Positions 1 through 8,019 of a stretch of 26,709 nucleotides of DNA are shown here, one piece after another. The position numbers and the translations under genes are program-made. Position 1 is the stretch's first letter; the number at the start of each line of letters is the position of its first letter. A model generated the notes under the pieces. The model was not told where the DNA came from. It ran no database searches and worked only from the letters and a program-made list of their open reading frames with translations. Origin of the DNA: an uncultured Peptococcaceae bacterium (GTDB lineage Bacteria; Bacillota; Dehalobacteriia; UBA4068; UBA4997); contig CANQSW010000003.1 in NCBI GenBank assembly GCA_947626615.1, positions 1 to 26,709 on the forward strand, written 5' to 3'.

Positions 1-666
1 GACGTGGTGGACTGCGCGATGAGCCCGCTGGCTATGGGCACTTCGCAGCCGGCGGACGAAGTTATGGTGGCGGTGCTGGAGGGCACGCCCTACGCCACCG
101 GGCTCGATTTGCAGCAGCTGCTGGCTATCGCCCCCAAGGTAAAAGAGATCCGCACGCATTACAAGGAATACGACATCTCCAACCCCGGCGTGGACCCGAC
201 GGTGCTGGCCAGCCAGATACCCGGCGGCATGATGAGCAACTTCCTCTCGCAGCTTAAAGCCGCCAACGCGCTGGATCGTCTGGACGAGGTTATGGCCGAA
301 GTGCCGCGCGTGCGCAAGGATATGGGTTATCCGCCGCTGGTCACGCCGAGCAGCCAGATAGTCGGCTCGCAGGCTTTGATGAACGTGCTGGCCGGCGGGC
401 GTTATAAAATGGTCACCAACGAGGTGAAGGCCTACTTCCAGGGGCATTACGGCCAGCCGCCCGCCCCAATGGACGAGGCCGTCAAAAAGCAGATAATCGG
501 CGATCTGCCGAGCATCACGCACCGCCCGGCGGACGATCTGCCGCCCTATCTGGACGAGGCGAAAAAGGAGATCGGCGATCTGGCCAAAACGGACGAAGAC
601 CTGCTGCTTTACATCATGTTCCCGCAGGTGGCGAAGCCCTTCCTGGAGCAGAGAAACGGCAAGTGA
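1..666 (+). CDS. Carboxytransferase subunit of oxaloacetate decarboxylase / pyruvate carboxylase (OadA/PycB type), C-terminal part
   Basis: The frame is open from the first base, so the gene begins before the window; about 221 residues are visible. The stretch DCAMSPLAMGTSQPADE matches the end of the HMGL-like carboxytransferase barrel in OadA/PycB, where the Thr-Ser-Gln-Pro segment lies near the active site. It is followed by the conserved C-terminal domain (IPGGMMSNFLSQL, then SSQIVGSQALMNVL). This family moves a carboxyl group between biotin and oxaloacetate or pyruvate. The protein stops at FLEQRNGK with no biotinyl (MKM) domain, so the biotin carrier must be a separate subunit, as in many anaerobic Bacillota. 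Sodium-pump decarboxylase and two-subunit pyruvate carboxylase cannot be told apart from this part. A hairpin terminator follows the stop codon. Confidence 0.88.
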   Translation, partial: DVVDCAMSPLAMGTSQPADEVMVAVLEGTPYATGLDLQQLLAIAPKVKEIRTHYKEYDISNPGVDPTVLASQIPGGMMSNFLSQLKAANALDRLDEVMAEVPRVRKDMGYPPLVTPSSQIVGSQALMNVLAGGRYKMVTNEVKAYFQGHYGQPPAPMDEAVKKQIIGDLPSITHRPADDLPPYLDEAKKEIGDLAKTDEDLLLYIMFPQVAKPFLEQRNGK

Positions 667-713
667 CCGCGTTTTTTGCCGGGGCTTGCGGCAGAAAATT
701 TTTGATAGACCGA

Positions 714-747
714 GCGGGTCTCTCGATGCGAGGGGCCCGCTTTTTTT
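714..747 (+). terminator. Rho-independent terminator after the carboxytransferase gene
   Basis: Positions 714-725 pair with 729-740 over 12 base pairs, counting G-T wobbles, around an ATG loop. Seven T residues follow directly at 741-747. This separates the carboxytransferase unit from trmK. Confidence 0.9.
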
Positions 748-867
748 GGCGGAAAATTTTCCCGCTTTTGGCGCAGATTTTTCCGCTGAAAAGCTGTAAT
801 TATCATATAAGGCAAAACGCGGGCCAGAACAGGCCCGAACGGCAAAAATAAAGGTGGTGGGTGTAAT

Positions 868-1590
868 ATGCGGATAAAGCTCTCTAACCGTTTGCAGGCC
901 GTGGCGCGGCAGATACCGGCGGGCCTCAAGGTGGCGGATATCGGGACGGATCACGGTTATCTGCCGGTTTTCCTCGCGGTGAACGATATCTCGCCGCAGA
1001 TCATCGCCAGCGACCGCGGCAAAAGGCCGTTGGCGCAGGCGGAAGAACTGGTGGGCCTGCTCTCGCTGGAAAATCAGATCAGCTGCCGGCTGGGCGACGG
1101 TTTGTCGGTGTTTGCTCCCGGCGAGGCGGAGGTCGTCTGTATCGCGGGCATCGGCGGCATGGCGATGACGGAGATGATCGCGGCGGGCATGGCGCAGGCC
1201 AGGGCGGCCAAGCGCCTGGTGCTGCAGCCGCAGCGGAACGTAGCCGCCGTGCGGCGCTTTCTGGCCGATAACGGCTTCCGTATCGTGGCGGAAGATCTGG
1301 CCGAGGACGACGGCTTTTATTACGAGGTGATCGCGGCCGAGCCGGGCGAGATGCAGCTTTCCGATCTGGAGGCGGAATTTGGCCCGCTGCTGCTTGCTTC
1401 CGGCCACCCGCTTTTCCGGGATTTCCTCAGCCTGCGCGAGCGCGACTTAACGCGCCTTTTGGAGGCCATGGCCGGCAACAACAGCGAGGAATCCTGCCGC
1501 CGCAAGGAGCAGCTGGAGGCGGAAATATCCCGCGTGGCCAAGGTCATCGCCGCGATTGACGCCAAGGCCGCCAAAGGGGGCGAGGCCTGA
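868..1590 (+). CDS. trmK: tRNA (adenine(22)-N1)-methyltransferase TrmK
   Basis: A 240-residue SAM-dependent enzyme that makes m1A at position 22 in the D-loop region of tRNA. The N-terminus MRIKLSNRL and the SAM-binding motif DIGTDHGYLP (about residues 24-33) are characteristic of the TrmK/COG2384 family, as is the later segment GIGGMAM. Length is normal for the family; the C-terminal part after about residue 165 is the usual helical extension. The start ATG follows a purine-rich AAAGGTGGTGGG stretch. Its stop overlaps the start of the Nif3-like gene by one base (ATGA arrangement 1588-1592), which points to translational coupling; the trmK-nif3 order is common in Bacillota. Confidence 0.93.
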   Translation: MRIKLSNRLQAVARQIPAGLKVADIGTDHGYLPVFLAVNDISPQIIASDRGKRPLAQAEELVGLLSLENQISCRLGDGLSVFAPGEAEVVCIAGIGGMAMTEMIAAGMAQARAAKRLVLQPQRNVAAVRRFLADNGFRIVAEDLAEDDGFYYEVIAAEPGEMQLSDLEAEFGPLLLASGHPLFRDFLSLRERDLTRLLEAMAGNNSEESCRRKEQLEAEISRVAKVIAAIDAKAAKGGEA

Positions 1591-2405
1591 TGCCCAAGAT
1601 AAGCGAAGTTCTGGCCGCGTTGGAGCGGCTCGCGCCAAGGGAGCTGGCGGCGGACTGGGATAACCCCGGCCTGCTGCTGGGCGACGCGGCGGCGGAGTGC
1701 CGCGGCGTGCTGACCGCGCTGGATCTTTCGGCCGACGTGATACGCCAGGCCGCGGCGGCCGGCTGCAATTTGATCTTGACGCACCACCCGTTTATTTTTC
1801 AGGCGCAGAAGCAGATATTGCCCGGCCGCTACGAGGGCGATATGATCGCGGCGCTGTTAAAGGCCGATATGGCGGCCGTCGCCTGCCACACCAACTGGGA
1901 CAACGCGCCGGGCGGCATAAACTGGGCGCGGACGGCGGCGCTGGGGCTGCAAAACGTCGCGCCGTTTGCTTCTCCCGCGGCGGGCGACGAGATATTGCTG
2001 CTGGCGGGTGACCTGCCGGAGGCTTTATCCGCGGGGGCGCTTTTGGCCCACGTGCGGCGGGCGCTGGGGCTGCCGGCGCTGCGCGCGGCGGGGCTCGACG
2101 CGGGCAAGACCTACCGCCGGCTGGGCGTTTGCGGCGGCGCGGGCATGGAATTTTGGCCGCAGGCCAGGGCGGCCGGCTGCGATGCGTTTTTGTCGGCCGA
2201 CGCCAAGCACCACGAGGGGCTGCAGGCGGCGGCAGCGGGCTTCGCCGTGCTGGACGGCACGCATTTTGCCACCGAGGTCGTCGGTATCCGGCGGCTGGGG
2301 CGGCTGCTGGCCGAGGCTATGCCGGGGCTTCCCGTCTGCCAGGCCGAGCAGGCGGACAGCTGGCAGTTTTATATTGAAAATCCACCAAAGGGGGCGGCCT
2401 TATGA
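1590..2405 (+). CDS. Nif3-like dinuclear metal centre protein (YbgI/YqfO family)
   Basis: A 271-residue member of the Nif3/NGG1p-interacting family, which forms a hexameric ring with two metal ions per subunit; older annotations call it GTP cyclohydrolase 1 type 2 homologue. Diagnostic segments are WDNPGLLLG (residues 23-31), ILTHHPFIF with metal-ligand His65-His66, CHTNWDN, and the C-terminal GTHFATE. Length is that of the compact E. coli YbgI form; the PII-like insert of the roughly 370-residue Bacillus YqfO form is absent or much reduced. The biological reaction is not settled for the family. It overlaps trmK upstream and the LUD gene downstream by ATGA junctions. Confidence 0.92.
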   Translation: MPKISEVLAALERLAPRELAADWDNPGLLLGDAAAECRGVLTALDLSADVIRQAAAAGCNLILTHHPFIFQAQKQILPGRYEGDMIAALLKADMAAVACHTNWDNAPGGINWARTAALGLQNVAPFASPAAGDEILLLAGDLPEALSAGALLAHVRRALGLPALRAAGLDAGKTYRRLGVCGGAGMEFWPQARAAGCDAFLSADAKHHEGLQAAAAGFAVLDGTHFATEVVGIRRLGRLLAEAMPGLPVCQAEQADSWQFYIENPPKGAAL

Positions 2406-3019
2406 CCGAGCGGCTCGATCTGGAGCAGGTGCTGGCGGCGTTTGAAAAGAAGGGCTATACCGCGCGCTATTTTGCCGACGGCCAGGCGGCGGCGGATTAT
2501 CTGGACGCCGCGATCGACGGGCAGACGGTGGGCTTCGGCGATTCGCGCACGCTGTATGATATGGAAATCTATGCCCGGCTGCGGCGGCATAACCGGGTGG
2601 TGGATCCGATGCACCCGGAGGACGACCGCGGTTTCTTCGAGATCATACCGGATACGCAGGGGACGGCGGTGTTCCTCTCCTCGGTGAACGCGGCCAGTGT
2701 CAACGGCGAGCTGGTGAACATCGACGCGACGGGCAACCGCGTGGCCGGAACAGTCTTTGGGCACGAGCGGGTGTATTTCGTTTTCAGCGTCAACAAGCTC
2801 TGCCCCGACTTGGCGAGCGCCGTTTGGCGCGCCAGAAACGTGGCCGCGCCGCAAAACGCCAAGCGCAAGGGCTATAAAACGCCGTGCGCCGTCAAGGGCG
2901 ACCGCTGCTACGATTGCCAAAGCCCGGAGCGCATCTGCAACGCGCTGGTGATACATCTGCACAGCATGAAGCGCACCCACGCCGAAGTCCTGCTGCTCGG
3001 CGAGGAGCTGGGCTTTTGA
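2402..3019 (+). CDS. LUD domain protein (LutC/YkgG-like, DUF162)
   Basis: A 205-residue single-domain LUD protein. The N-terminal half has the family pattern TVGFGDSRTLYDM; the middle has SVNAASVNGELVNIDATGNR; the C-terminus has the cysteine-rich tail with Cys162, Cys169, Cys172 and Cys179 (CYDCQSPERIC). Related LutB/LutC proteins take part in lactate oxidation, but stand-alone LUD proteins with this cysteine tail are widespread in anaerobes without lutAB and have no proven role. No lutA or lutB is seen nearby. The start overlaps the preceding stop (ATGA), so it is the third gene of the trmK unit. Confidence 0.9.
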   Translation: MTERLDLEQVLAAFEKKGYTARYFADGQAAADYLDAAIDGQTVGFGDSRTLYDMEIYARLRRHNRVVDPMHPEDDRGFFEIIPDTQGTAVFLSSVNAASVNGELVNIDATGNRVAGTVFGHERVYFVFSVNKLCPDLASAVWRARNVAAPQNAKRKGYKTPCAVKGDRCYDCQSPERICNALVIHLHSMKRTHAEVLLLGEELGF

Positions 3020-3043
3020 GCCGAATCTATACTTAAAAGGCGG

Positions 3044-3099
3044 GCCGGATATGGCCTCTCGCCAAACCGCTGGAAAGCGCCGCTATCCGGCGGGTTTTT
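3044..3099 (+). terminator. Probable Rho-independent terminator after the LUD gene
   Basis: GCCGGATA at 3044-3051 pairs perfectly with TATCCGGC at 3084-3091, with partial pairing inside. It is followed by GGG and five T residues at 3095-3099. The loop is long, so this is less certain than the other terminators. The -35 box of the next promoter starts two bases later. Confidence 0.62.
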
Positions 3100-3100
3100 A

Positions 3101-3129
3101 TTGCATAAGCGGCGGAAAAATGCTATAAT
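3101..3129 (+). promoter_or_regulatory. Sigma-A-type promoter for rnpB
   Basis: TTGCAT at 3101-3106 and TATAAT at 3124-3129 are separated by 17 bp. Transcription would start near 3136, leaving a short 5' leader before the mature RNase P RNA near 3178. Confidence 0.75.
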
Positions 3130-3177
3130 AAATAGTCAATAAAAATCACTCGGTTTTTGTTGGATTCTCCCGGAAAA

Positions 3178-3542
3178 TAAGCTAAGTAAGCTGAACGGAC
3201 GCGGCGCGGCAGCTCAAAAGGCCCGCGCTGAGGAAAGTCCGGGCTTCGCAGGGCAGGGTGCCGGCTAACGGCCGGTGAGAGCGATCTCAAGGATAGTGCC
3301 ACAGAAACAAACCGCCTAAGCGCCGCGTGCGCCGGCAAGGATGGAACGGTGCGGTAAGAGCGCACCAGCGGCCGGGCGACCGGCCGGCTAGGTAAACCCC
3401 ACCCGGAGCAAGGCCAAATGGAAGCGCATAAGGCTGCCCGTCTTGCTTCCATAAAAGGGCCGCAGGAGGCGGCTGGCAACAGCCGCACCAGATAGATGTC
3501 CGTTCTCGACAGAACCCGGCTTACAGGCTTGCTTGGCTTGTT
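3178..3542 (+). ncRNA. rnpB: RNase P RNA (rnpB)
   Basis: The catalytic RNA that removes the 5' leader of precursor tRNAs. The conserved core is plain: GAGGAAAGTCCGGGCT at 3230-3245, ACAGAAACAAACCGCC at 3301-3316, GGTAAACCCCACC from 3391, and AGATAGATGTCCGT near 3490-3503. The ends pair as helix P1: AAGCTAAGTAAGC near 3179-3191 with GCTTGCTTGGCTT near 3527-3539, allowing G-U pairs. End positions are accurate to a few bases. No T-rich hairpin follows, so the transcript may run on into the gene at 3586. Confidence 0.95.
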
Positions 3543-3585
3543 ATTTGGGCGAAAGCAGAAAAAAGAGCGAAAAAGGAGCATTAGC

Positions 3586-3930
3586 ATGGAAGAATTGTTT
3601 GCCAAGCTGCGGGAATACCTGAAAATGGAGGACGAAATACCCTTTGCGGAGTTCTCCGCCTATTACCGCGACGTGCTGGCCGAGTTTATGGCCAACTACA
3701 AGGAATACGACAAAGAGGCGCTGTTAAAAGCCGAGGCCATAACCACCGTGGTGGCGGCCAACGCGATAGACCGCGGCAAGGCCAAGGACGCCAACGCCAA
3801 AAAATATAAAAAGATCGCGGAGAAGCTCTCCTTCTGGGCCGAGGCGATCGAGCTAAGGCTGGATAAAGAACACGGCATGGCCAAAAACGCCGTCGATCAG
3901 GAGATCGACAAGCTGCTGGCCGACGTTTAA
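3586..3930 (+). CDS. Small conserved-looking protein of unknown function
   Basis: 114 residues from ATG 3586, chosen because AAAAGGAG at 3571-3578 lies at proper distance; an upstream in-frame ATG (3496) falls inside rnpB and is not credible. The protein is charged and predicted almost wholly helical, with many Lys, Glu and Ala residues, and no signal peptide or membrane segment. I do not recognise a family. It starts 43 bp after rnpB with no terminator between, and lies 24 bp before the trmB-thrC gene, so it is probably in the same transcript. Codon use matches the neighbours. Confidence 0.8.
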   Translation: MEELFAKLREYLKMEDEIPFAEFSAYYRDVLAEFMANYKEYDKEALLKAEAITTVVAANAIDRGKAKDANAKKYKKIAEKLSFWAEAIELRLDKEHGMAKNAVDQEIDKLLADV

Positions 3931-3954
3931 GCGGCCGGCAGCCAAGGAGAAGCT

Positions 3955-6129
3955 ATGCGATTGCGGCATATTCCCGGCAGCCGGGAGAAATTGCAGCAGC
4001 AGCCGCAGCTGGTGCTGACGCCGGAGACGGCTCCCGCCGGCGGCTGGCGCGAGTTCTTTGCGGCCCGCGGCGCGGCGGGCGCTAAGCTCTGCCTGGAGAT
4101 CGGCTGCGGCCGGGGGCGCTTCTGCAACGACCTGGCCCGGCACAACCCTGGGCTGCTGGTGGTGGGGCTGGAGCTGCATGAAGACGTTTTGGCCCGCGCG
4201 CTGGAGAAATTGGAGCAAAACGCCGTGCCAGCGCCCAATCTGGCGCTGCTCTGGCAGGACGCGGCCAGGCTTGCGGCGAGCTTCGCGCCCGGCGAGGTGG
4301 ACCGCGTTTATCTGAATTTCTCCGACCCGTGGCCGAAGAAAAAGCACGCCAAACGCCGGCTGACCGCGCCCGCTTTTTTGGCCGTATACGCCGGGATATT
4401 GGCGAAGTCAGGCGAGCTTTGGCTGAAGACCGATAACCCAGGCCTGTTTGCCTGGTCGGCGGATCAGCTGCTGGCGGCGGGCTGGCGGCTGCGCGATATC
4501 GATTATAACTATCCTCCTGCCGGGGCGGCGGAGGACGAAATAACGGAATACGAAAGCCGCTTTCGGGCCAAGGGCCAGCCGATCTTTCGGCTCTGCGCCA
4601 GGCCGCCGGCGGCAAAAGACGATTTTGAGGTGAAACCAATGCGATATATCAGCACCAGAGGCAAGGCCGAGCCGGTTGCGGCATCGGCGGCGATCAGCCG
4701 GGGCATAGCGCCGGACGGCGGGCTTTTTGTGCCGGAGGAGCTGCCGCGCTTCCCCTACGGCTGGGCGGAGCTTTGCGCCATGAGCTATCAGACGCTGGCG
4801 GAAAAGGTGCTGGGGCTTTATCTGACGGATTATAAGCCGGAGCGGCTGCACGAGATCGTGGCGGCGGCCTACGGCGATAATTTTGCCGACCCGAAGATCG
4901 CGCCGCTGGCGCGGCTTTCCAACGGCGTGCATATTTTGGAGCTTTGGCACGGCCCGACGGCTGCTTTTAAGGATATGGCTCTGCAAATTCTGCCCCGGCT
5001 GCTGACCGAGGCGGAGCAGATAGCCGGCGACGCGCATGAGGTCGATATTCTGGTGGCCACTTCCGGCGATACCGGCAAGGCCGCGCTGGAGGGCTTCAAA
5101 AACGTGCCGGGCGTAAAAATAATCTGCTTTTATCCCGCCGGCGGCGTCAGCCGGGCGCAATATCTGCAAATGGCGACGACCGACGGCGCGAACACGTACG
5201 TCTGCGCCGTTAAGGGCAATTTTGACGACTGCCAGACGGGCGTTAAGCGCATTTTCGGTGATCCCGCGCTGGCCGCGCGGCTGGCGGCGACGGGGCGGAC
5301 TTTTTCCTCCGCCAATTCTATCAACTGGGGGCGGCTCTGCCCGCAGATCGTCTATTATTTCTGGAGCTATGCGGAGCTGCTGCGGCAGGGCAGCCTGGCG
5401 CCCGGCGAGGCGTTCAACGTGGCCGTGCCGACGGGCAACTTCGGCAACATTCTGGCCGCCTATTACGCGCGCTGCATGGGGCTGCCGATAAAACGCCTGA
5501 TCTGCGCCAGCAACAGCAACAAGGTGCTGGCCGATACGCTTTCCTCCGGCGTTTACGACCGGCGGCGGGATTTCGTTAAGACCACCAGCCCCAGCATGGA
5601 TATTTTGATCAGCAGCAATTTTGAGCGCTTCTATTACGCGATGACCGGCGGCGACGCGGCCAAGGTGCGCGAGGCCTACGCGGCGCTGGATAAAGAGGGC
5701 GCTTTTACGGCGGACGTTACAGCCGTGGCCAACTGGCGGCAGGTGATCTCCGGCGGCTTTGCGGCGGAGGCGGACGTGGCGGCCACGATACGCAGCTTTT
5801 TTGCGGCGGAAAATTACGCGCTGGATCCGCACACGGCGGTGGCCGTAAAAGTATATGAGAATTACGCCGCGGCAAGCGGCGATACCGCGCCGGTGGTCAT
5901 AGCCTCCACGGCCAGCCCGTTCAAATTCGGGCGGGCGGTGCTGGCGGCGCTGGGCGAAGAAATTGCCCCGGACGCGGCGGAGGAAGAAGTGCTGCGGCGG
6001 CTCGCCAATAAGATCGGCCGGCCGGTGCACCGCGCTCTGGCCGGGCTGGAGGAAAGGCCAATACGACATGATATCGAAGTGAGCCCGGCGGATATGCCGG
6101 CGCTGGTGGCGGATATTTTGCAGCTTTAG
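3955..6129 (+). CDS. Fused TrmB tRNA (guanine-N7)-methyltransferase and threonine synthase (ThrC)
   Basis: A 724-codon frame without an internal stop. Residues 1-228 are TrmB: SAM motif LEIGCGRGRF and the diagnostic NFSDPWPKKKHAKRRL, ending in the usual YESRFRAKGQPIFRL. Residues 229-724 are a full-length (496-residue) threonine synthase: MRYISTRGK start, HGPTAAFKD with the PLP lysine at fusion residue 339, and TSGDTGKAALEG. TrmB makes m7G46 in tRNA; ThrC converts O-phosphohomoserine to threonine. ThrC's own ATG (4639) is in frame and has an excellent ribosome site just before it (4627-4633), so it may also be made separately. A TGA one frame away at 4626-4628 is where trmB would end after a single-base shift, so a recent stop loss or a sequencing error is possible. 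purE follows after 24 bp. Confidence 0.88.
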   Translation: MRLRHIPGSREKLQQQPQLVLTPETAPAGGWREFFAARGAAGAKLCLEIGCGRGRFCNDLARHNPGLLVVGLELHEDVLARALEKLEQNAVPAPNLALLWQDAARLAASFAPGEVDRVYLNFSDPWPKKKHAKRRLTAPAFLAVYAGILAKSGELWLKTDNPGLFAWSADQLLAAGWRLRDIDYNYPPAGAAEDEITEYESRFRAKGQPIFRLCARPPAAKDDFEVKPMRYISTRGKAEPVAASAAISRGIAPDGGLFVPEELPRFPYGWAELCAMSYQTLAEKVLGLYLTDYKPERLHEIVAAAYGDNFADPKIAPLARLSNGVHILELWHGPTAAFKDMALQILPRLLTEAEQIAGDAHEVDILVATSGDTGKAALEGFKNVPGVKIICFYPAGGVSRAQYLQMATTDGANTYVCAVKGNFDDCQTGVKRIFGDPALAARLAATGRTFSSANSINWGRLCPQIVYYFWSYAELLRQGSLAPGEAFNVAVPTGNFGNILAAYYARCMGLPIKRLICASNSNKVLADTLSSGVYDRRRDFVKTTSPSMDILISSNFERFYYAMTGGDAAKVREAYAALDKEGAFTADVTAVANWRQVISGGFAAEADVAATIRSFFAAENYALDPHTAVAVKVYENYAAASGDTAPVVIASTASPFKFGRAVLAALGEEIAPDAAEEEVLRRLANKIGRPVHRALAGLEERPIRHDIEVSPADMPALVADILQL
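4627..4641 (+). promoter_or_regulatory. Internal ribosome binding site and start codon for ThrC
   Basis: GAGGTGA at 4627-4633 matches seven bases of the anti-Shine-Dalgarno complement and lies 5 nt before ATG 4639, the natural first codon of threonine synthase. It lies inside the open TrmB-ThrC frame, so free ThrC can probably be translated from the same mRNA. Confidence 0.7.
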
Positions 6130-6153
6130 CTTTTAAGGTATACGGAGGTTTTG

Positions 6154-6669
6154 ATGATGCAGAAGGTTTTGATCGTTATGGGCAGCGATTCCGACCTGCC
6201 CGTTATGCAGGACGCGGCCAAGGTGCTGGACGAGCTTAAAGTGCCGTATGAAGTGCGGATATCTTCCGCCCACCGCGCGCCGCAAAAGACGGCGCAGCTG
6301 GCGGCTGGCGCGGCGGCGGCCGGATTTGGCGCGATCATCGCAGGTGCCGGCGGCGCGGCGCACTTGGCCGGGGTGATCGCGGCGGAGACGACGCTGCCGG
6401 TCATCGCCGTGCCGATAAAATCGGGCGCTTTGGCCGGGCTGGACGCTCTGCTGGCTATGGTGCAGATGCCCTCCGGCATACCCGTGGCCACGGTGGCTAT
6501 CAACGGGGCGAAAAACGCGGGTATTTTGGCGGCGCAGATGCTGGCTCTGGCCGACGGCGAGCTGGCCGGGCGGCTGGCAGCTTTTAAGGCGGATATGCTG
6601 GCCGGCGTCGAGGCCAAGGACGCGAAGCTGCAGGAGCTTGGCGTGGCCGGTTATCTGGCCGATAAGTAA
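6154..6669 (+). CDS. purE: N5-carboxyaminoimidazole ribonucleotide mutase PurE
   Basis: About 171 residues; catalyses rearrangement of N5-CAIR to CAIR (class I) in de novo purine synthesis. Visible motifs are MGSDSDLP near the N-terminus, SSAHRAPQKT with the catalytic His, and GAGGAAHLAG, all in the phosphate- and nucleotide-binding core of the PurE octamer. GGAGG at 6144-6148 lies 5 nt before ATG 6154 and 8 nt before the next ATG (6157); either may be used. The GSDSD pattern suggests class I, which normally needs PurK, but no purK is in the window. First gene of the purine run, 24 bp after thrC. Confidence 0.95.
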   Translation: MMQKVLIVMGSDSDLPVMQDAAKVLDELKVPYEVRISSAHRAPQKTAQLAAGAAAAGFGAIIAGAGGAAHLAGVIAAETTLPVIAVPIKSGALAGLDALLAMVQMPSGIPVATVAINGAKNAGILAAQMLALADGELAGRLAAFKADMLAGVEAKDAKLQELGVAGYLADK

Positions 6670-6706
6670 GAGCCGGGCAAATCAAATACGAACTGGAGGC
6701 GGCGCC

Positions 6707-8005
6707 GTGATCGCACGTTATACCCTGCCGGAAATGGAAAAGATATGGTCGGACGAGAACCGCTTGCAGCAGATGCTGCAGGTGGAACTTTACGCCTGCG
6801 AGGCGATGAAGGATTCCGGCAAGCTGGACGCGGAAAGCTATGAGGAGATCGTGCAGCGCGCAAGCGTGGACGTGCAGCGCGTCAAAGAGATCGAGGAGGT
6901 CACGCGGCATGACGTGGCGGCCTTTCTGGAGGCCGTGGCCGAGCAGGTGGGAGCGGAAAATTCCAAGAACCTGCACTGGGGGCTGACCTCGTCCGATATC
7001 GTCGATACCGCGATGGCGGTGCAGATGAAGCAGGCGGTGGATCTGATCATCGGCAAGCTCTATCAGCTGCGCGACATCGTGGCGGAGCTGGCGAAAAAAC
7101 ATAAATACACCCTGATGGTGGCCCGTACGCACGGTATCCAGGCCGAGCCGACCAGCTTCGGCATGAAGATGCTGGTTTGGGTCATGGAGCTGGACCGCAC
7201 GATCAACCGCGTGCAGCAGGCGCAAAGCGTGGTGGCCGTCGGCAAAATCTCCGGCGTGACGGGGCTTTACGCCCACATCGAGCCGTTTATCGAGGAGCAC
7301 GTCTGCCGCCGGCTGGATCTGCGTCAGGCCACGGCCAGCTCGCAGATATTGCAGCGCGACCGTCACGCCGAGCTGCTGCTGGTGCTGGCGCTGCTGGGCT
7401 CCACGCTGGATAAATTCGCGGTGGAGATCAGAACGCTGGAGCGCACGGAGATCCGGGAGCTCAGCGAGAGCTACCAGCCGGGCATGATCGGCGCGAGCGC
7501 CATGCCGCACAAGATCAATCCCGTTAAGGCGGAGCGCGTGAGCGGCCTTTCCCGGATACTGCGGGGCAACGCCGTGGCCGCGCTGGAGGACGTGCCGCTT
7601 TGGGACGAACGCGATTACACCCACGCCCCGGCGGAGCGCGTGATCATTCAGGATAGCTGCTGCCTGGCGGATTTTATGCTGCAGCAGATGATCGACACGC
7701 TGACCACGATCAACGTGAACCACGAGCAAATGGAGGATAACCTCGACCTGACGCGGGGGCTCATCTTCTCGCAGCGGGTGCTGATAACCCTGCTGGAGCG
7801 GGGCGTGCCGCGCAAAAAGGCTTATGAGATGGTGCAGCGAAACGCCATGCGGTCTTATAACGAGCGCACGGATTTTGCCTACGAGCTGCTGCAGGACGAA
7901 GAGATCATGACGTTTATCGCGCCGGACGAGCTGGACAGCCTGTTCGACTACGAATATTATCTGCGGAACATAGATTACGTTTACAAGCGGGCCGGGATAT
8001 TTTAA
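6707..8005 (+). CDS. purB: Adenylosuccinate lyase PurB
   Basis: 432 residues from GTG 6707, which has GGAGG at 6695-6699; this gives the normal N-terminus IARYTLPEMEKIW. An ATG further upstream would overlap purE and add unrelated residues. The enzyme of the fumarase/aspartase superfamily cleaves SAICAR to AICAR plus fumarate, and adenylosuccinate to AMP plus fumarate. Motifs: TSSDIVDTA, ARTHGIQAEPTSFG with an active-site His, and the superfamily signature GASAMPHKINP on the mobile loop (GSS in most homologues, here GAS). It serves both the IMP branch in this operon and the AMP branch. Confidence 0.95.
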   Translation: MIARYTLPEMEKIWSDENRLQQMLQVELYACEAMKDSGKLDAESYEEIVQRASVDVQRVKEIEEVTRHDVAAFLEAVAEQVGAENSKNLHWGLTSSDIVDTAMAVQMKQAVDLIIGKLYQLRDIVAELAKKHKYTLMVARTHGIQAEPTSFGMKMLVWVMELDRTINRVQQAQSVVAVGKISGVTGLYAHIEPFIEEHVCRRLDLRQATASSQILQRDRHAELLLVLALLGSTLDKFAVEIRTLERTEIRELSESYQPGMIGASAMPHKINPVKAERVSGLSRILRGNAVAALEDVPLWDERDYTHAPAERVIIQDSCCLADFMLQQMIDTLTTINVNHEQMEDNLDLTRGLIFSQRVLITLLERGVPRKKAYEMVQRNAMRSYNERTDFAYELLQDEEIMTFIAPDELDSLFDYEYYLRNIDYVYKRAGIF

Positions 8006-8019
8006 GGAGCTGAACTTTG

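Noticed and set aside
3496..3585. N-terminal extension of the small gene after rnpB
   Set aside because: This ATG lies within the conserved 3' part of RNase P RNA; ATG 3586 has its own ribosome site.
4408..6069. Very long open frame on the minus strand opposite thrC (553 codons)
   Set aside because: It is antisense to a well-recognised gene, rich in Arg, His and Gln as expected for a GC-rich shadow, and has no recognisable domain.
6638..6706. Upstream ATG for purB
   Set aside because: It overlaps the end of purE and adds residues unlike any PurB; GTG 6707 has a ribosome site and the normal N-terminus.
6584..7729. Long minus-strand open frame opposite purE/purB
   Set aside because: Antisense shadow, His- and Arg-rich, no family features.
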